Positions 14,357 through 23,360 of a stretch of 64,000 nt of DNA are shown here, in pieces. The DNA lies in assembly GCF_049844995.1 (NCBI RefSeq), contig NZ_JBNCMC010000001.1:496001-560000 (forward strand), read 5' to 3'. The number at the start of each line of letters is the position of its first letter. Within the stretch, counting starts at the first letter, position 1. Made by a program: the position numbers and the translations under genes. The DNA is from Luteimicrobium sp049844995. Its GTDB lineage: Bacteria > Actinomycetota > Actinomycetes > Actinomycetales > Cellulomonadaceae. The notes beneath the pieces were generated by a model. It saw only the letters and a program-made list of their open reading frames with translations, searched no databases and was not told the DNA's origin.

Positions 14357-16081
14357 ATGAGCCAGAGCTCTGCGCGCCCGAGCGCGCCCACCGCCATCAC
14401 CACGGGACCCATCGCGGGCTCCGCCAAGGTGTACCTGCCCGTCGCAGCGCCGTCGGGAACGGTTCCCGACGACGGCGAGGCCGCCACCCCGCTCGCCGTC
14501 CCCGTCCGTCGGATCCACCTGACGAACGGGGAGCACCTCGACGTCTACGACACCTCCGGCCCGTACACGGAGAGCGCCGAGGGCAGAGCGGAGGTGCCCC
14601 CGTCGATCGACGTGCGCGCCGGGCTCCCGCCGCTCCGCGCGTCGTGGCGCGTGCCCGACGCCGCCGCCACCGACCGCGGGTCCGCCCGCACCCAGCTCGC
14701 GTGGGCGCGGGCCGGCGGCGTGACGGACGAGATGCGGTTCGTCGCGGCGCGCGAGGGCGTGGACGTCGAGCTCGTGCGGTCGGAGGTGGCGCGCGGCCGT
14801 GCTGTGATCCCCGCCAACCGGAACCACCCCGAGCAGGAGCCGATGATCATCGGCAAGAAGTTCGCGGTGAAGATCAACGCGAACATCGGGAACTCGGCCG
14901 TGACGTCCTCGATCGAGGAGGAGGTCGAGAAGATGGTGTGGGCGGCGCGCTGGGGCGCGGACACGCTCATGGACCTGTCGACCGGGAAGCAGATCCACGA
15001 GACGCGCGAGTGGATCCTGCGGAACTCGCCCATCCCCGTCGGGACCGTCCCGATCTACCAGGCGCTCGAGAAGGTCAAGGGCGACCCCGCGGCGCTGACG
15101 TGGGAGGTCTACCGGGACACCGTGATCGAGCAGGCCGAGCAGGGCGTCGACTACATGACCGTGCACGCGGGCGTCCTGCTGCGGTACGTGCCGCTGACCG
15201 CGCGACGGGTCACGGGCATCGTGTCGCGCGGCGGGTCGATCATGGCGGCGTGGTGCCTCGCGCACCACCGCGAGTCGTTCCTCTACGAGCACTTCGAGGA
15301 GCTGTGCGAGATCCTCGCGCGCTACGACGTGACGTTCTCGCTGGGTGACGGGCTGCGGCCCGGGTCCATCGCGGACGCAAACGACGCCGCGCAGCTCGCC
15401 GAGCTGAAGACGCTCGGGGAGCTCACGCAGGTCGCGAAGTCGTACGGCGTCCAGGTCATGATCGAGGGCCCCGGGCACGTGCCGATGCACAAGATCGCGG
15501 AGAACGTGCGGCTCGAGGAGGAGTGGTGCGACGAGGCGCCGTTCTACACGCTCGGCCCGCTCGCGACCGACATCGCGCCCGCCTACGACCACATCACCTC
15601 GGCCATCGGGGCGGCGATGATCGCGCAGGCCGGGACCGCGATGCTCTGCTACGTCACGCCCAAGGAGCACCTCGGCCTGCCCGACCGCGACGACGTGAAG
15701 GTCGGCGTCATCACCTACAAGATCGCGGCGCACGCCGCCGACCTCGCCAAGGGGCACCCGCGCGCGCAGGAGCGCGACGACGCGCTGTCGAGGGCGCGGT
15801 TCGAGTTCCGCTGGACCGACCAGTTCAACCTCGCGCTCGACCCCGACACCGCCCGCTCGTTCCACGACGAGACCCTGCCCGCCGAGCCGGCGAAGACCGC
15901 CCACTTCTGCTCCATGTGCGGGCCGAAGTTCTGCTCGATGCGGATCTCCGCCGACGTCCGCGCGTACGCCGAGGAGCACGGGCTCACGAGCGTCGAGGCG
16001 ATCGAGGCCGGGATGGCCGAGAAGTCGGAGGAGTTCGTCGACGCCGGGAGCCGGGTCTACCTGCCGGTCGCCTCCTCCTGA
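14357..16081 (+). CDS. thiC: Phosphomethylpyrimidine synthase
   Basis: A 574-residue radical SAM enzyme converting aminoimidazole ribotide to hydroxymethylpyrimidine phosphate in thiamin synthesis. The C-terminal [4Fe-4S] motif CSMCGPKFC is present, with Cys518, Cys521 and Cys526. The core segments NANIGNSAVTSSIEEEVEKM, EGPGHVPMHKI and FYTLGPLATDIAPAYDHI are those of the family. Length is normal for actinobacterial ThiC. It is a single gene controlled by the TPP riboswitch; no other thi gene is in the window. Confidence 0.97.
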   Translation: MSQSSARPSAPTAITTGPIAGSAKVYLPVAAPSGTVPDDGEAATPLAVPVRRIHLTNGEHLDVYDTSGPYTESAEGRAEVPPSIDVRAGLPPLRASWRVPDAAATDRGSARTQLAWARAGGVTDEMRFVAAREGVDVELVRSEVARGRAVIPANRNHPEQEPMIIGKKFAVKINANIGNSAVTSSIEEEVEKMVWAARWGADTLMDLSTGKQIHETREWILRNSPIPVGTVPIYQALEKVKGDPAALTWEVYRDTVIEQAEQGVDYMTVHAGVLLRYVPLTARRVTGIVSRGGSIMAAWCLAHHRESFLYEHFEELCEILARYDVTFSLGDGLRPGSIADANDAAQLAELKTLGELTQVAKSYGVQVMIEGPGHVPMHKIAENVRLEEEWCDEAPFYTLGPLATDIAPAYDHITSAIGAAMIAQAGTAMLCYVTPKEHLGLPDRDDVKVGVITYKIAAHAADLAKGHPRAQERDDALSRARFEFRWTDQFNLALDPDTARSFHDETLPAEPAKTAHFCSMCGPKFCSMRISADVRAYAEEHGLTSVEAIEAGMAEKSEEFVDAGSRVYLPVASS

Positions 16082-16097
16082 CCCCCGCCCACCCCCT

Positions 16098-16152
16098 GTG
16101 CCGAACACGGGCTCCGCGACCGTCTCGCTGCGCGGACGGTCGCGGAGCCCGT
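16098..16152. repeat. Palindromic element, family B copy 2 (bidirectional terminator)
   Basis: A hairpin with two perfect 18-nt arms (16107-16124 and 16135-16152) and a 10-nt loop, between the convergent thiC and TetR genes. Its left side, starting TGTGCCGAACACGGG, is nearly identical to the element at 4288. It very probably ends transcription from both sides. The shared sequence beyond the stem marks it as a member of a repeat family. Confidence 0.72.
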
Positions 16153-16194
16153 CGTCGGCGGGCGGAGACCCCGTGGTCGGCGGAAGCGCGGTGG

Positions 16195-17298
16195 TCAGGG
16201 CCGGTCGCGCTCGGCGGCCGCCTTCGCGGCCTCCGCCTCGGCCTTGCGGGCCTCGCGCAGCGCCTTCTCGCCCTCGCGGACCTTCTTCTCCGCCTCGTGC
16301 ACGGCCTTCTGCAGCTCGCGGACGCGCTTCTCAGCGTCCTTGCGCTTCTCGGCCGCCCTCTTCACCTTGGGATCCCGGGCGTATCGCGAAGCGAGGGCGG
16401 CGGCCTCACGGACGCCGTCGTCGGAACCGGTCAGGCTGCCCGCGTTCCTCGCGCCCGCCGACGACGTCGCGGCGCCCGGCTCCGCCGGGAAGGTCCGGCC
16501 GGCGCCGGGGAGGCCCGCCGCGCGCGCGTCGATGTAGGCGGCGACCCCGTCGAGGATGCGCTCGAGCCCGAACGCGGAGTCGTCGATCGCCCCGTCGCCC
16601 ACGTACGCCCCCGACTCGACGAGCGGCCGCAGGTACGGGAAGCGCTCGGCGTCGACCAGGTCCCGGAGCACCGACTCGTAGGCGCCGCCGAGGACGTCGT
16701 CGTTGCCGCCGGCGGCGGCGACCGCGCGGCCGAGGTCACGCTGGAGCTGCGCCGCGGCCCTGCCGTAGTTCGTCGCGAGGAGGATCACCGCCATCTTCTC
16801 CTCCTGGTCGAGCGGCAGGTCCCGCAGCGAGCGGAGGCCCCGGTCGACGAGTCGCAGGTTGTTGGGCGTGATGGGTACGCCCTCGATCGGGATGTCCAGG
16901 TACCACGCGTGCTCGACGAGCAGGGCCTGCGTGAACTGCGCCCACTCGCGCAGCTCGGCGCGCCAGTCGGACGGGTCGTGCGCGGGCGGCGGCTCGACCC
17001 CGATCACCTGCTCCTGCATGAGGAGCAGCAGGTCGTCCTTGCTGGTCACGTACCGGTACAGGGACATCGTGGTGTAGCCGAGCCGGGTCGCGACCTTCGC
17101 CATGGACACGCCCTCGAGCCCGTCGGCGTCCGCCAGCTCGACGGCGGCGTCGACGATCCGCTCGATGCTCAGCTCGCGGCGCGGTCCCCGGTTCGGGCTC
17201 GCTGCGACCCCCCACGCGAGCGCCAGCCCGCGGGGGAGCTCGGGCGCGTCGAGCGGCTCGGCGGGTGCGTCGTCCTCCGGTGCGTTCACGGTGCCCAT
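16195..17298 (-). CDS. TetR family regulator with coiled-coil tail
   Basis: A protein of 367 residues. The TetR DNA-binding domain lies at about 43-90: SIERIVDAAVELADADGLEG, SMAKVATRLGYTTMSLYRYV and TSKDDLL. A TetR_C-type ligand domain runs from about 100 to 265. The last 75 residues are a highly charged coiled coil (KRAAEKRKDAEKRVRELQKA and on), which is not part of normal TetR proteins of about 200-260 residues. The ATG at 17298 has GGAGAGG upstream on the minus strand. It lies 83 nt downstream of the ABC-2 permease gene and probably controls that exporter, as TetR-Drr pairs usually do. Confidence 0.88.
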   Translation of the reverse strand: MGTVNAPEDDAPAEPLDAPELPRGLALAWGVAASPNRGPRRELSIERIVDAAVELADADGLEGVSMAKVATRLGYTTMSLYRYVTSKDDLLLLMQEQVIGVEPPPAHDPSDWRAELREWAQFTQALLVEHAWYLDIPIEGVPITPNNLRLVDRGLRSLRDLPLDQEEKMAVILLATNYGRAAAQLQRDLGRAVAAAGGNDDVLGGAYESVLRDLVDAERFPYLRPLVESGAYVGDGAIDDSAFGLERILDGVAAYIDARAAGLPGAGRTFPAEPGAATSSAGARNAGSLTGSDDGVREAAALASRYARDPKVKRAAEKRKDAEKRVRELQKAVHEAEKKVREGEKALREARKAEAEAAKAAAERDRP

Positions 17299-17381
17299 CC
17301 TCTCCGATGCCGGGCGCGACGCCCGGTCCGCCGACCGCGACGGAGCGTCACGGTCGACGAACCGGGCGTCGCCGCCCACGC

Positions 17382-18212
17382 TCAGCGCGCCGTCCGACGG
17401 CGGTACGCCAGCGAGCCCAGCGTGATCGAGACCGCGAGGAACCCGGCGAGCCAGGCGACGGCGGTCCAGATCGTCGACGCGTCCGGCGACCCGGACATCA
17501 GCCCCCGGAGGCCCTCGATGATCGGCGTGAACGGCTGGTTGTCCGCGAACCCGTGGAGCCAGGTCGGCATGGTGCCGACGGCGACGAACCCGCTGGACAG
17601 GTAGGGCAGGAACAGGAAGACGGAGTTGAGCGCCTGGGAGGCGTCGACGCTGAGGACGAGCCCGGCGGCGGCGCAGATCCAGGTGAACGCGAGCACCGTC
17701 AGCACGACGTACCCGACGACGGCGACCCACCCGAGGACGTCCGCGTCGGGCCGGAACCCGAGCGCCACGGCCACCCCGAGGACGACGACGGCGGACGCGA
17801 GGTTGCGCACGACGCTCGCGATCACGTGTCCCCAGAGCGGCGCCGGACCGAGGATCGGCAGCGTCTTGAACCGGTCGATGGTGCCGCTGGTCATGTCCTG
17901 CGCGACGGCGGTCGCCGTGGCCGCGGACCCGAAGCCGAGGCACAGGATCAACGTGCCGGGCACGACGTAGTTGATGTAGTCGCCCGAGCTGTCGATCGCG
18001 CCGCCGAAGATGACGACGAACACGAGCATGATCGCGACGGGGATGGCGAAGGCGGTGATGAGGCCGTCGACGCTGCGGACCGTCCGGCGCAGCTCGCGGG
18101 CCGTCATGGTGGTGATGTCGCGCAGGCCCGTGCGCACGGACGGCGCGGCGGGGGTGACGGTCGCTACGGGTGCGCGGCGCGGGGAAAGGGCGGTCGGGGT
18201 GATCGTGGTCAT
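17382..18212 (-). CDS. ABC-2 type permease (DrrB-like)
   Basis: A 276-residue membrane protein with six hydrophobic helices and the ABC-2 family block (NYVVPGTLILCLGFGSAATA, GTIDRFKTLPI, ALNSVFLFLPYLSSGFVAV). It forms the membrane half of a drug or lipid exporter with the ATPase encoded just upstream. Its ATG overlaps the ATPase stop by four bases, so translation is probably coupled. The first 35 residues are Thr/Pro/Ala-rich and cytoplasmic. Confidence 0.9.
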   Translation of the reverse strand: MTTITPTALSPRRAPVATVTPAAPSVRTGLRDITTMTARELRRTVRSVDGLITAFAIPVAIMLVFVVIFGGAIDSSGDYINYVVPGTLILCLGFGSAATATAVAQDMTSGTIDRFKTLPILGPAPLWGHVIASVVRNLASAVVVLGVAVALGFRPDADVLGWVAVVGYVVLTVLAFTWICAAAGLVLSVDASQALNSVFLFLPYLSSGFVAVGTMPTWLHGFADNQPFTPIIEGLRGLMSGSPDASTIWTAVAWLAGFLAVSITLGSLAYRRRTAR

Positions 18213-19186
18213 CGTGCGTTCTCCTTGCCGGACGTGGTGGCGGGGGCGGTGGGCGTGCCGGTGACGGCGAGGAACACGTCGTCGAGCGTGGGCTTGACGA
18301 CGCTCACGCCGGCGAGCGCGAGGTGGTGGAGGTCGGCGAGCGCCAGGGCCTCGCGGATCGTCGCCACGGGGTCGGCGGCGGGGGTGGTCAGCGCGAGGTC
18401 GCGCTCGTCCACGTCGACGACGGGGAGCCCGGCGGCGGGGGCGAGGTCCCGCGCGGCCCGGAGCGACGCGGCGTCCTCGAACGCGATCCGCACGTGGTCG
18501 CCCGCGACGAGCGCCTTGAGCTCGCCGGCGGTGCCACGGGCGGCGACGACACCCTCGTGCAGGACGGCGATGGTGTCGGCGAGGCGGTCGGCCTCCTCGA
18601 GGTACTGCGTGGTGAGGAGGACGGTCGTGCCGTCGGTGGCGAGGTCGCGGACGACGTCCCACAGCTGCGCGCGCGAGGCGGGGTCGAGCCCGGTGGTGGG
18701 CTCGTCCAGGACGAGTACCGCGGGGGACGCGACCAGGCTGATGGCGAGGTCGAGGCGCCGCCGCATGCCGCCGGAGTACGTGGACGCCTGGCGCCGGGCG
18801 GCGTCCGTGAGGTCGAAGCGTTCGAGCAGCTCCTGGGCGCGGCGCCGGACGGCGCGCCGGGGCAGGTGCGCGAGGTTGCCCATCATGACGAGGTTCTCCT
18901 CGCCGGTCTGGAACGGGTCGACCGCGGCGTACTGGCCGGTGAGGGCCACGAGCGCCCGGACCCGGGCGGGGTTCCTGGCGACGTCGGCGCCCGCGACGGT
19001 GATCGTGCCGGAGTCGGCGGGCACGAGCGTGGTGAGGATGTTGACGGCGGTGGTCTTGCCGGCCCCGTTGGGTCCGAGCAGGGCGTAGATCTCGCCGCGC
19101 CGGACCGTGAGGTCGACGCCGCGCAGGACGTGCTGCGAGCCGTAGGACTTGCGCAGGTCCCGTACGGCGATCATCGGGTCGTTCAT
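18209..19186 (-). CDS. ABC exporter ATPase (DrrA-like)
   Basis: A 325-residue ABC ATPase. Walker A is GPNGAGKTTAVN at about 38-49, the Q-loop is TGQYAAVD, the signature is YSGGMRRRLDLAISL, and Walker B is AVLVLDEPTTGLD. The C-terminal 90 residues are the extension typical of daunorubicin-resistance DrrA proteins (VKPTLDDVFLAVTG). The ATG at 19186 has AGGAG ahead. With the downstream permease it forms an exporter of an unknown hydrophobic compound. A good promoter lies at 19286-19315. Confidence 0.92.
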   Translation of the reverse strand: MNDPMIAVRDLRKSYGSQHVLRGVDLTVRRGEIYALLGPNGAGKTTAVNILTTLVPADSGTITVAGADVARNPARVRALVALTGQYAAVDPFQTGEENLVMMGNLAHLPRRAVRRRAQELLERFDLTDAARRQASTYSGGMRRRLDLAISLVASPAVLVLDEPTTGLDPASRAQLWDVVRDLATDGTTVLLTTQYLEEADRLADTIAVLHEGVVAARGTAGELKALVAGDHVRIAFEDAASLRAARDLAPAAGLPVVDVDERDLALTTPAADPVATIREALALADLHHLALAGVSVVKPTLDDVFLAVTGTPTAPATTSGKENAR

Positions 19187-19686
19187 GGCCTGTCTCCTGT
19201 CGTTCGTCTCCGGCCCCGTCCCTGATCCGTGACGGCCGAGGCTGTGTGCGGCGCACTCTGTGTGTATGCCGTACGCGCTGTGTAGACCATAAACATTGCT
19301 GATGACGGCGGTCAAGAGGTGGGCGGCGTCTCATCTCCGCGTCTCGTCCAGTGAGATTCGAGGGTTGCTGATTGGACTCGGGCCGCGATCCGGCCCAGGC
19401 TTGTGGTCATGACCCCGACCACCGCTCGCTGCGGCGAGCGAATGCCCCAGGCGCCCGCGCGCCTCGTGGGCTGTCGGTGCTGTCGCCCCGTGCTCTGACC
19501 TCCGGTCGGCCCGGTCCGCGGCGAGCGCCGCGCCCCGCCGCTGCGCGCCCAGCGCGCCCACACGATCCCCGGCACGTCTCGTGCCCCGCTCGACCCGGAC
19601 GTCGTCGACGAGACCGGACCCCGCTCGGCCCGCACCACGGGCACCCACCGGGCGCGACCCAGCGCCCCGACCCCTTGGAGAACCCC
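19187..19686. other. 500-bp divergent intergenic region, ABC exporter / metQ
   Basis: No gene is seen here. The left 130 bp hold the minus-strand promoter of the ABC exporter and a GTG/TGTGTA-rich stretch (19230-19287) that could be a TetR operator. The right part should be the leader of the methionine-type importer. It contains the palindrome GGTCATGACC and a hairpin CGCTCGC-TGCG-GCGAGCG (around 19430), but I could not match the cores of the SAM-I or SAM-IV riboswitches. The region 19480-19640 is Pro/Arg-rich when translated in every frame and looks non-coding. Confidence 0.5.
19286..19315 (-). promoter_or_regulatory. Promoter of the Drr-type ABC exporter
   Basis: Read on the minus strand: the -35 box is TTGACC (19310-19315) and the -10 box is TATGGT (19286-19291), with an 18-bp spacer. 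This is the best sigma-70-like promoter in the window. The downstream strand carries repeated TGTGTA half-sites (19261-19266 and 19279-19284) that could bind the TetR regulator. Confidence 0.6.
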
Positions 19687-20613
19687 ATGTCCCGCACCCG
19701 CCGTCGGTTCCGCGGCCCGCTCGCCGCCACGGTCGTCGCCGCAGCCACCGCGCTGGTCCTCGCCGCCTGCTCGTCGGGCGACTCGGGCAGCAGCAGCGAC
19801 AAGACCAAGGGGTCGGCCGACGACCCGGTGAAGATCGGCGTCGTCGGCTCCGACGGCGACCAGTGGAAGGTCTTCACCGACCTGGCCGAGAAGCAGGGCA
19901 TCCACGTCAAGCTGGTCGACTTCAGCGACTACCAGCAGCCGAACCCCGCCACGACGTCCGGCGAGCTGGACCTCAACCAGTTCCAGCACATCCTGTTCCT
20001 GGCGGACTACAACAACAACACCGGCGGCGACCTCGTGCCGGTCGGGTCGACCGCGATCTACCCCCTCGCGCTCTACTCGAAGCAGTACAAGAGCGTCGAC
20101 GCGATCCCCGCCGGCTCGCAGATCGCCATCCCGAACGACGGCACCAACCAGGCCCGCGCGCTCGGTGTGCTCGCGTCCGCCGGCCTCGTCACGCTCAAGG
20201 ACGGCACGCCGTCGCTGTCCGCGGCCCCGGCCGACGTCGACACGAGCAAGTCCAAGGTGAAGGTGACCCCGGTCGCGGCGAACCAGACCGGCCGCTCGCT
20301 CGGGGACAAGTCCGTCGCGGGCGCGGTGATCAACAACGACTACATCAAGGACACGGGCCTCAAGTCGTCCGAGGCGCTCGCCCAGGACGACCCGGACAGC
20401 GACGCCGCCAAGCCGTACATCAACATCTGGGCGACGCGGGCCAAGGACAAGGACAACGCGGTCTACGCGAAGCTCGTCAAGATCGCCCAGTCGTCCGAGG
20501 TCGAGAAGGCGCTCCAGGCGAACTCGGACGGCACGGCCGTCATCGTCCACGAGACGCCCGCCAACCTGCAGAAGTACCTGACCGACGTCGAGGGCCAGCT
20601 CAAGCAGGGCTGA
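19687..20613 (+). CDS. metQ: Methionine-type ABC importer, substrate-binding lipoprotein
   Basis: A 308-residue NlpA/MetQ-family lipoprotein. The signal peptide ends in the lipobox LVLAACSS, so the Cys is lipidated and the protein sits outside the membrane. Family blocks are VKIGVVGSDGDQWKVF, GELDLNQFQHILFLADYN, SQIAIPNDGTNQARALGVL and the C-terminal YINIWATRAKDKDN. It binds D/L-methionine or a related compound and delivers it to the MetNI transporter encoded next. GGAG lies before the ATG at 19687. A few relatives carry other substrates, so methionine is an inference. Confidence 0.9.
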   Translation: MSRTRRRFRGPLAATVVAAATALVLAACSSGDSGSSSDKTKGSADDPVKIGVVGSDGDQWKVFTDLAEKQGIHVKLVDFSDYQQPNPATTSGELDLNQFQHILFLADYNNNTGGDLVPVGSTAIYPLALYSKQYKSVDAIPAGSQIAIPNDGTNQARALGVLASAGLVTLKDGTPSLSAAPADVDTSKSKVKVTPVAANQTGRSLGDKSVAGAVINNDYIKDTGLKSSEALAQDDPDSDAAKPYINIWATRAKDKDNAVYAKLVKIAQSSEVEKALQANSDGTAVIVHETPANLQKYLTDVEGQLKQG

Positions 20614-20736
20614 CCCGCCCCGTCCCGCCGAGGTAGCTGGGGGCTTCGCGCGCGGGAGCGCGGCGGCGGTGGTGTGATCGGACGCAGGCGAGAACAGGGC
20701 GACGGCAGGGCGAGCCGAGGAGGCAGTGGGAGCCGC

Positions 20737-21867
20737 ATGAGCGCAGCACCGGGAACGACGGAGGCGGGCGCCGACCCGATCATCGTGCTCGACGGCGTGA
20801 CCAAGGTCTTCGCGGGCCGCGGCCGGGGCGAGGCGAGGGTGGCGCGCGGGGTGCGCGCCGTCGACGACGTCAGCCTCCGGATCGGTCGCGGCGAGGTGTT
20901 CGGGGTCGTTGGCTACTCGGGCGCGGGGAAGTCGACGCTCGTCCGGCTCGTCAACGCGCTCGAGCGCGCCGACGCCGGGACCATCGACGTCGACGGGCGC
21001 CGCGTCACCGAGCTCGGGGAGCGCGGCCTCCGCGAGCTGCGGGCCAACATCGGCATGGTGTTCCAGCAGTTCAACCTGTTCGGAGCCCGGACGGTGGCGC
21101 GCAACGTCGAGTACCCGCTCCGGCTCGCGGGCTGGCCGCGCGAGAAGCGCCGCGCCCGCGTTGCGGAGCTGCTGGACTTCGTCGGTCTGGCCGACAAGGC
21201 GCGCTCGTACCCCGCCCAGCTCTCGGGCGGGCAGAAGCAGCGCGTCGGCATCGCCCGGGCGCTCGCGACGTCGCCGCACATCCTCCTCGCCGACGAGGCC
21301 ACCAGCGCGCTCGACCCCGAGACGACACGCGACGTCCTCGACCTCCTGCGCCGCGTCAACCGCGAGCTCGGCGTGACGATCGTCGTCATCACGCACGAGA
21401 TGAGCGTCGTGCAGTACGTGTGCCACCGCGTCGCCGTCATGGAGCAGGGCAAGGTCGTCGAGCACGGCGACGTCTACCAGGTCTTCGCCGACCCGCAGAC
21501 GCCCGCCACGCGCCGGTTCATCCAGACCGCGCTCAAGGACCGCCCCGCGCCCGACGTCGTCGCCCGTCTGCGCGAGCGGCACCCGGGCCGACTCGTGGTC
21601 GTCACCCTCCCGGACACGGGCCGCGGGTTCGACGTCACCGCGTTCACGAGCGGGCTCGACGCGCGGGCCGCCGTCGTCTACGGCGGGGTCACCGAGGTCG
21701 GGGACCGGCCCTTCGGCAGCCTCACACTCGAGCTCACCGGAGCCCAGGCCGACGAAGCCTTCGAGCGGCTCCGCGCCGCAGCGCCCGTCGTCGACCTCGG
21801 GACGGCCGTCGACCCCCACGACGACGACCGCTGGGTCGCGACCGCCCCCGGGAAGGAGGACGCGTGA
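20737..21867 (+). CDS. metN: Methionine-type ABC importer, ATPase
   Basis: A 376-residue ABC ATPase. Walker A is GYSGAGKST at 59-67, the signature is LSGGQKQRVGIARAL, Walker B is ILLADEATSALD, and the switch His is in ITHEMSVV. The C-terminal region (about 290-365) is a NIL domain, the methionine-sensing regulatory domain typical of MetN. A FAGRGRGEARVARG insertion near 26-39 precedes the usual AVDDVSL. The gap after metQ (123 nt) contains a half-copy of the family A motif, CGAGGTAGC at 20629. It overlaps metI by one base. Confidence 0.93.
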   Translation: MSAAPGTTEAGADPIIVLDGVTKVFAGRGRGEARVARGVRAVDDVSLRIGRGEVFGVVGYSGAGKSTLVRLVNALERADAGTIDVDGRRVTELGERGLRELRANIGMVFQQFNLFGARTVARNVEYPLRLAGWPREKRRARVAELLDFVGLADKARSYPAQLSGGQKQRVGIARALATSPHILLADEATSALDPETTRDVLDLLRRVNRELGVTIVVITHEMSVVQYVCHRVAVMEQGKVVEHGDVYQVFADPQTPATRRFIQTALKDRPAPDVVARLRERHPGRLVVVTLPDTGRGFDVTAFTSGLDARAAVVYGGVTEVGDRPFGSLTLELTGAQADEAFERLRAAAPVVDLGTAVDPHDDDRWVATAPGKEDA

Positions 21868-22547
21868 TGATCGTCCACGCGACCAACGAGTGGACCTGGG
21901 ACTACTACGGTCCGCTGCTGCGCCAGGCCATCGGCGAGACCCTCCAGATGGTCCTCACCGCCCTGGTGATCGGCGGGATCCTGGGCCTCGTGTACGGGCT
22001 GGCGCTCTACTCGACCCGGCGCGGCGGGCTCTACCAGAGCCGTTGGGCGTACGGGGTGCTGAGCTTCGTGGTCAACCTGATCCGGCCGATCCCGTTCATC
22101 ATCTTCCTGACGGCCGTCCGCCCCGCGACGATCGCGATCACCGGCACCTCGCTGGGCGTCAAGGCCGCGATCTTCCCGATGACCGTCGTGACGATCGTCG
22201 CGACCGCGCGGCTCGTCGAGCAGAACCTCGTGTCCGCGGACCCGGGCGTGATCGAGGCGGCCCGGGCGATGGGCGCCTCCAAGGTGAACGCGCTGATCCG
22301 GGTGCTCGTCCCGGAGGCGCTCGCGCCCCTGATCCTCGGGTACGCGTTCCTGTTCGTCGGGGTGCTGGACATGTCGGCCGTGGCGGGCGCCGTCGGCGCG
22401 GGCGGCCTGGGGAACTTTGCCATCCAGTACGGCTACAACCGCTACAACGACATCGTGACCTGGGTCGCGGTCGCGGTCATCATCGTGCTCGTCCAGCTCG
22501 CGCAGATGCTCGGCAACACGCTCGCGCGACGTGTCCTCCACCGGTAG
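21867..22547 (+). CDS. metI: Methionine-type ABC importer, permease
   Basis: A 226-residue permease with five or six hydrophobic helices and the ABC coupling loop EAARAMGASKVNALIRVLVPEA in shortened form (EAARAMGASK near 130). It pairs with MetN and MetQ. The ATG at 21867 shares its A with the metN stop (TGATG), so translation is coupled. The MetI features SVVNLIRPIPFI-like (FVVNLIRPIPFI) and AGAVGAGGLGNFAIQYGY are conserved. Confidence 0.93.
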   Translation: MIVHATNEWTWDYYGPLLRQAIGETLQMVLTALVIGGILGLVYGLALYSTRRGGLYQSRWAYGVLSFVVNLIRPIPFIIFLTAVRPATIAITGTSLGVKAAIFPMTVVTIVATARLVEQNLVSADPGVIEAARAMGASKVNALIRVLVPEALAPLILGYAFLFVGVLDMSAVAGAVGAGGLGNFAIQYGYNRYNDIVTWVAVAVIIVLVQLAQMLGNTLARRVLHR

Positions 22548-22556
22548 GGGTGTGCC

Positions 22557-23339
22557 GTGAGCGACTGGGATCCCACGCGCTACCTGCGTTTCGCCGACGA
22601 GCGCAGCCGCCCGTTCGTCGACCTGCTCGCTCGGGTGCCCGGCACCCCGCGGACGGTGGTCGACCTCGGCGCGGGCCCCGGCCACCTCGTCGCCGCGATC
22701 CACGCCCGCTGGCCGGACGCCGTCGTGACGGGCGTCGACGCGTCCCCGGCGATGGTGGAGCGGGCGCTCGTCGAGCACGGGGACGAGGCGCGCTTCGTGC
22801 TCGCCGACCTCCGCGACTTCGTGCCCGACGACGTCCCCGACCTCGTGGTCAGCAACGCCGCCCTGCAGTGGGTTCCCGGGCACCTGGACGTGCTCGCGCG
22901 CTGGCGAGATCTCCTGGCCGGGGGCGAGGCGCCGTCGTCGGGCAGGACGCTCGCCGTCCAGGTGCCCGCCAACCAGGACGCGCCGAGCCACGTGCTCCTG
23001 CGCGAGCTCGCCGCGACCGAGCCGTACGCGCGGTGGACGGCCGGGACCGCGCGGGTGCACGTGCACCGCGCCGCCGAGTACCTCGACGTCCTCGCCCGTC
23101 CGGGCTGGACCGCGGACGCGTGGGAGACCACGTACCTGCACGTGCTCGACGGCCCAGACCCGGTGTTCCGGTGGATCTCGTCGACCGGCGCGCGGCCCGT
23201 GCTCGCCGCGCTGCCCGACGACGTCCGGCCGGCTTTCGAGGAGGAGTACAAGGCGCGGCTGCGCGCGGCCTACCCGGAGCGGTCGTACGGCACGGTGCTG
23301 CCGTTCCGGCGGACGTTCGTCGTCGCGACGCGCGACTGA
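22557..23339 (+). CDS. tam: Trans-aconitate 2-methyltransferase-like SAM methyltransferase
   Basis: A 260-residue class I methyltransferase. It matches the Tam family: it opens with WDPTRYLRFADERSRPFVDL, has motif I VVDLGAGPGHL at about 34-44, and continues with VVSNAALQWVPGHLDVL. The enzyme methylates trans-aconitate, an aconitase inhibitor, using SAM. It starts with GTG 9 nt after metI, so it is probably in the same transcript. That fits a SAM-consuming enzyme placed with a methionine importer, although the link is inferred. Confidence 0.87.
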   Translation: MSDWDPTRYLRFADERSRPFVDLLARVPGTPRTVVDLGAGPGHLVAAIHARWPDAVVTGVDASPAMVERALVEHGDEARFVLADLRDFVPDDVPDLVVSNAALQWVPGHLDVLARWRDLLAGGEAPSSGRTLAVQVPANQDAPSHVLLRELAATEPYARWTAGTARVHVHRAAEYLDVLARPGWTADAWETTYLHVLDGPDPVFRWISSTGARPVLAALPDDVRPAFEEEYKARLRAAYPERSYGTVLPFRRTFVVATRD

Positions 23340-23360
23340 CTCGCGACAGCCGGGCCGGAA

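Noticed and set aside
19316..19686. SAM riboswitch before metQ
   Set aside because: The conserved SAM-I and SAM-IV core elements could not be matched; only generic hairpins are present.
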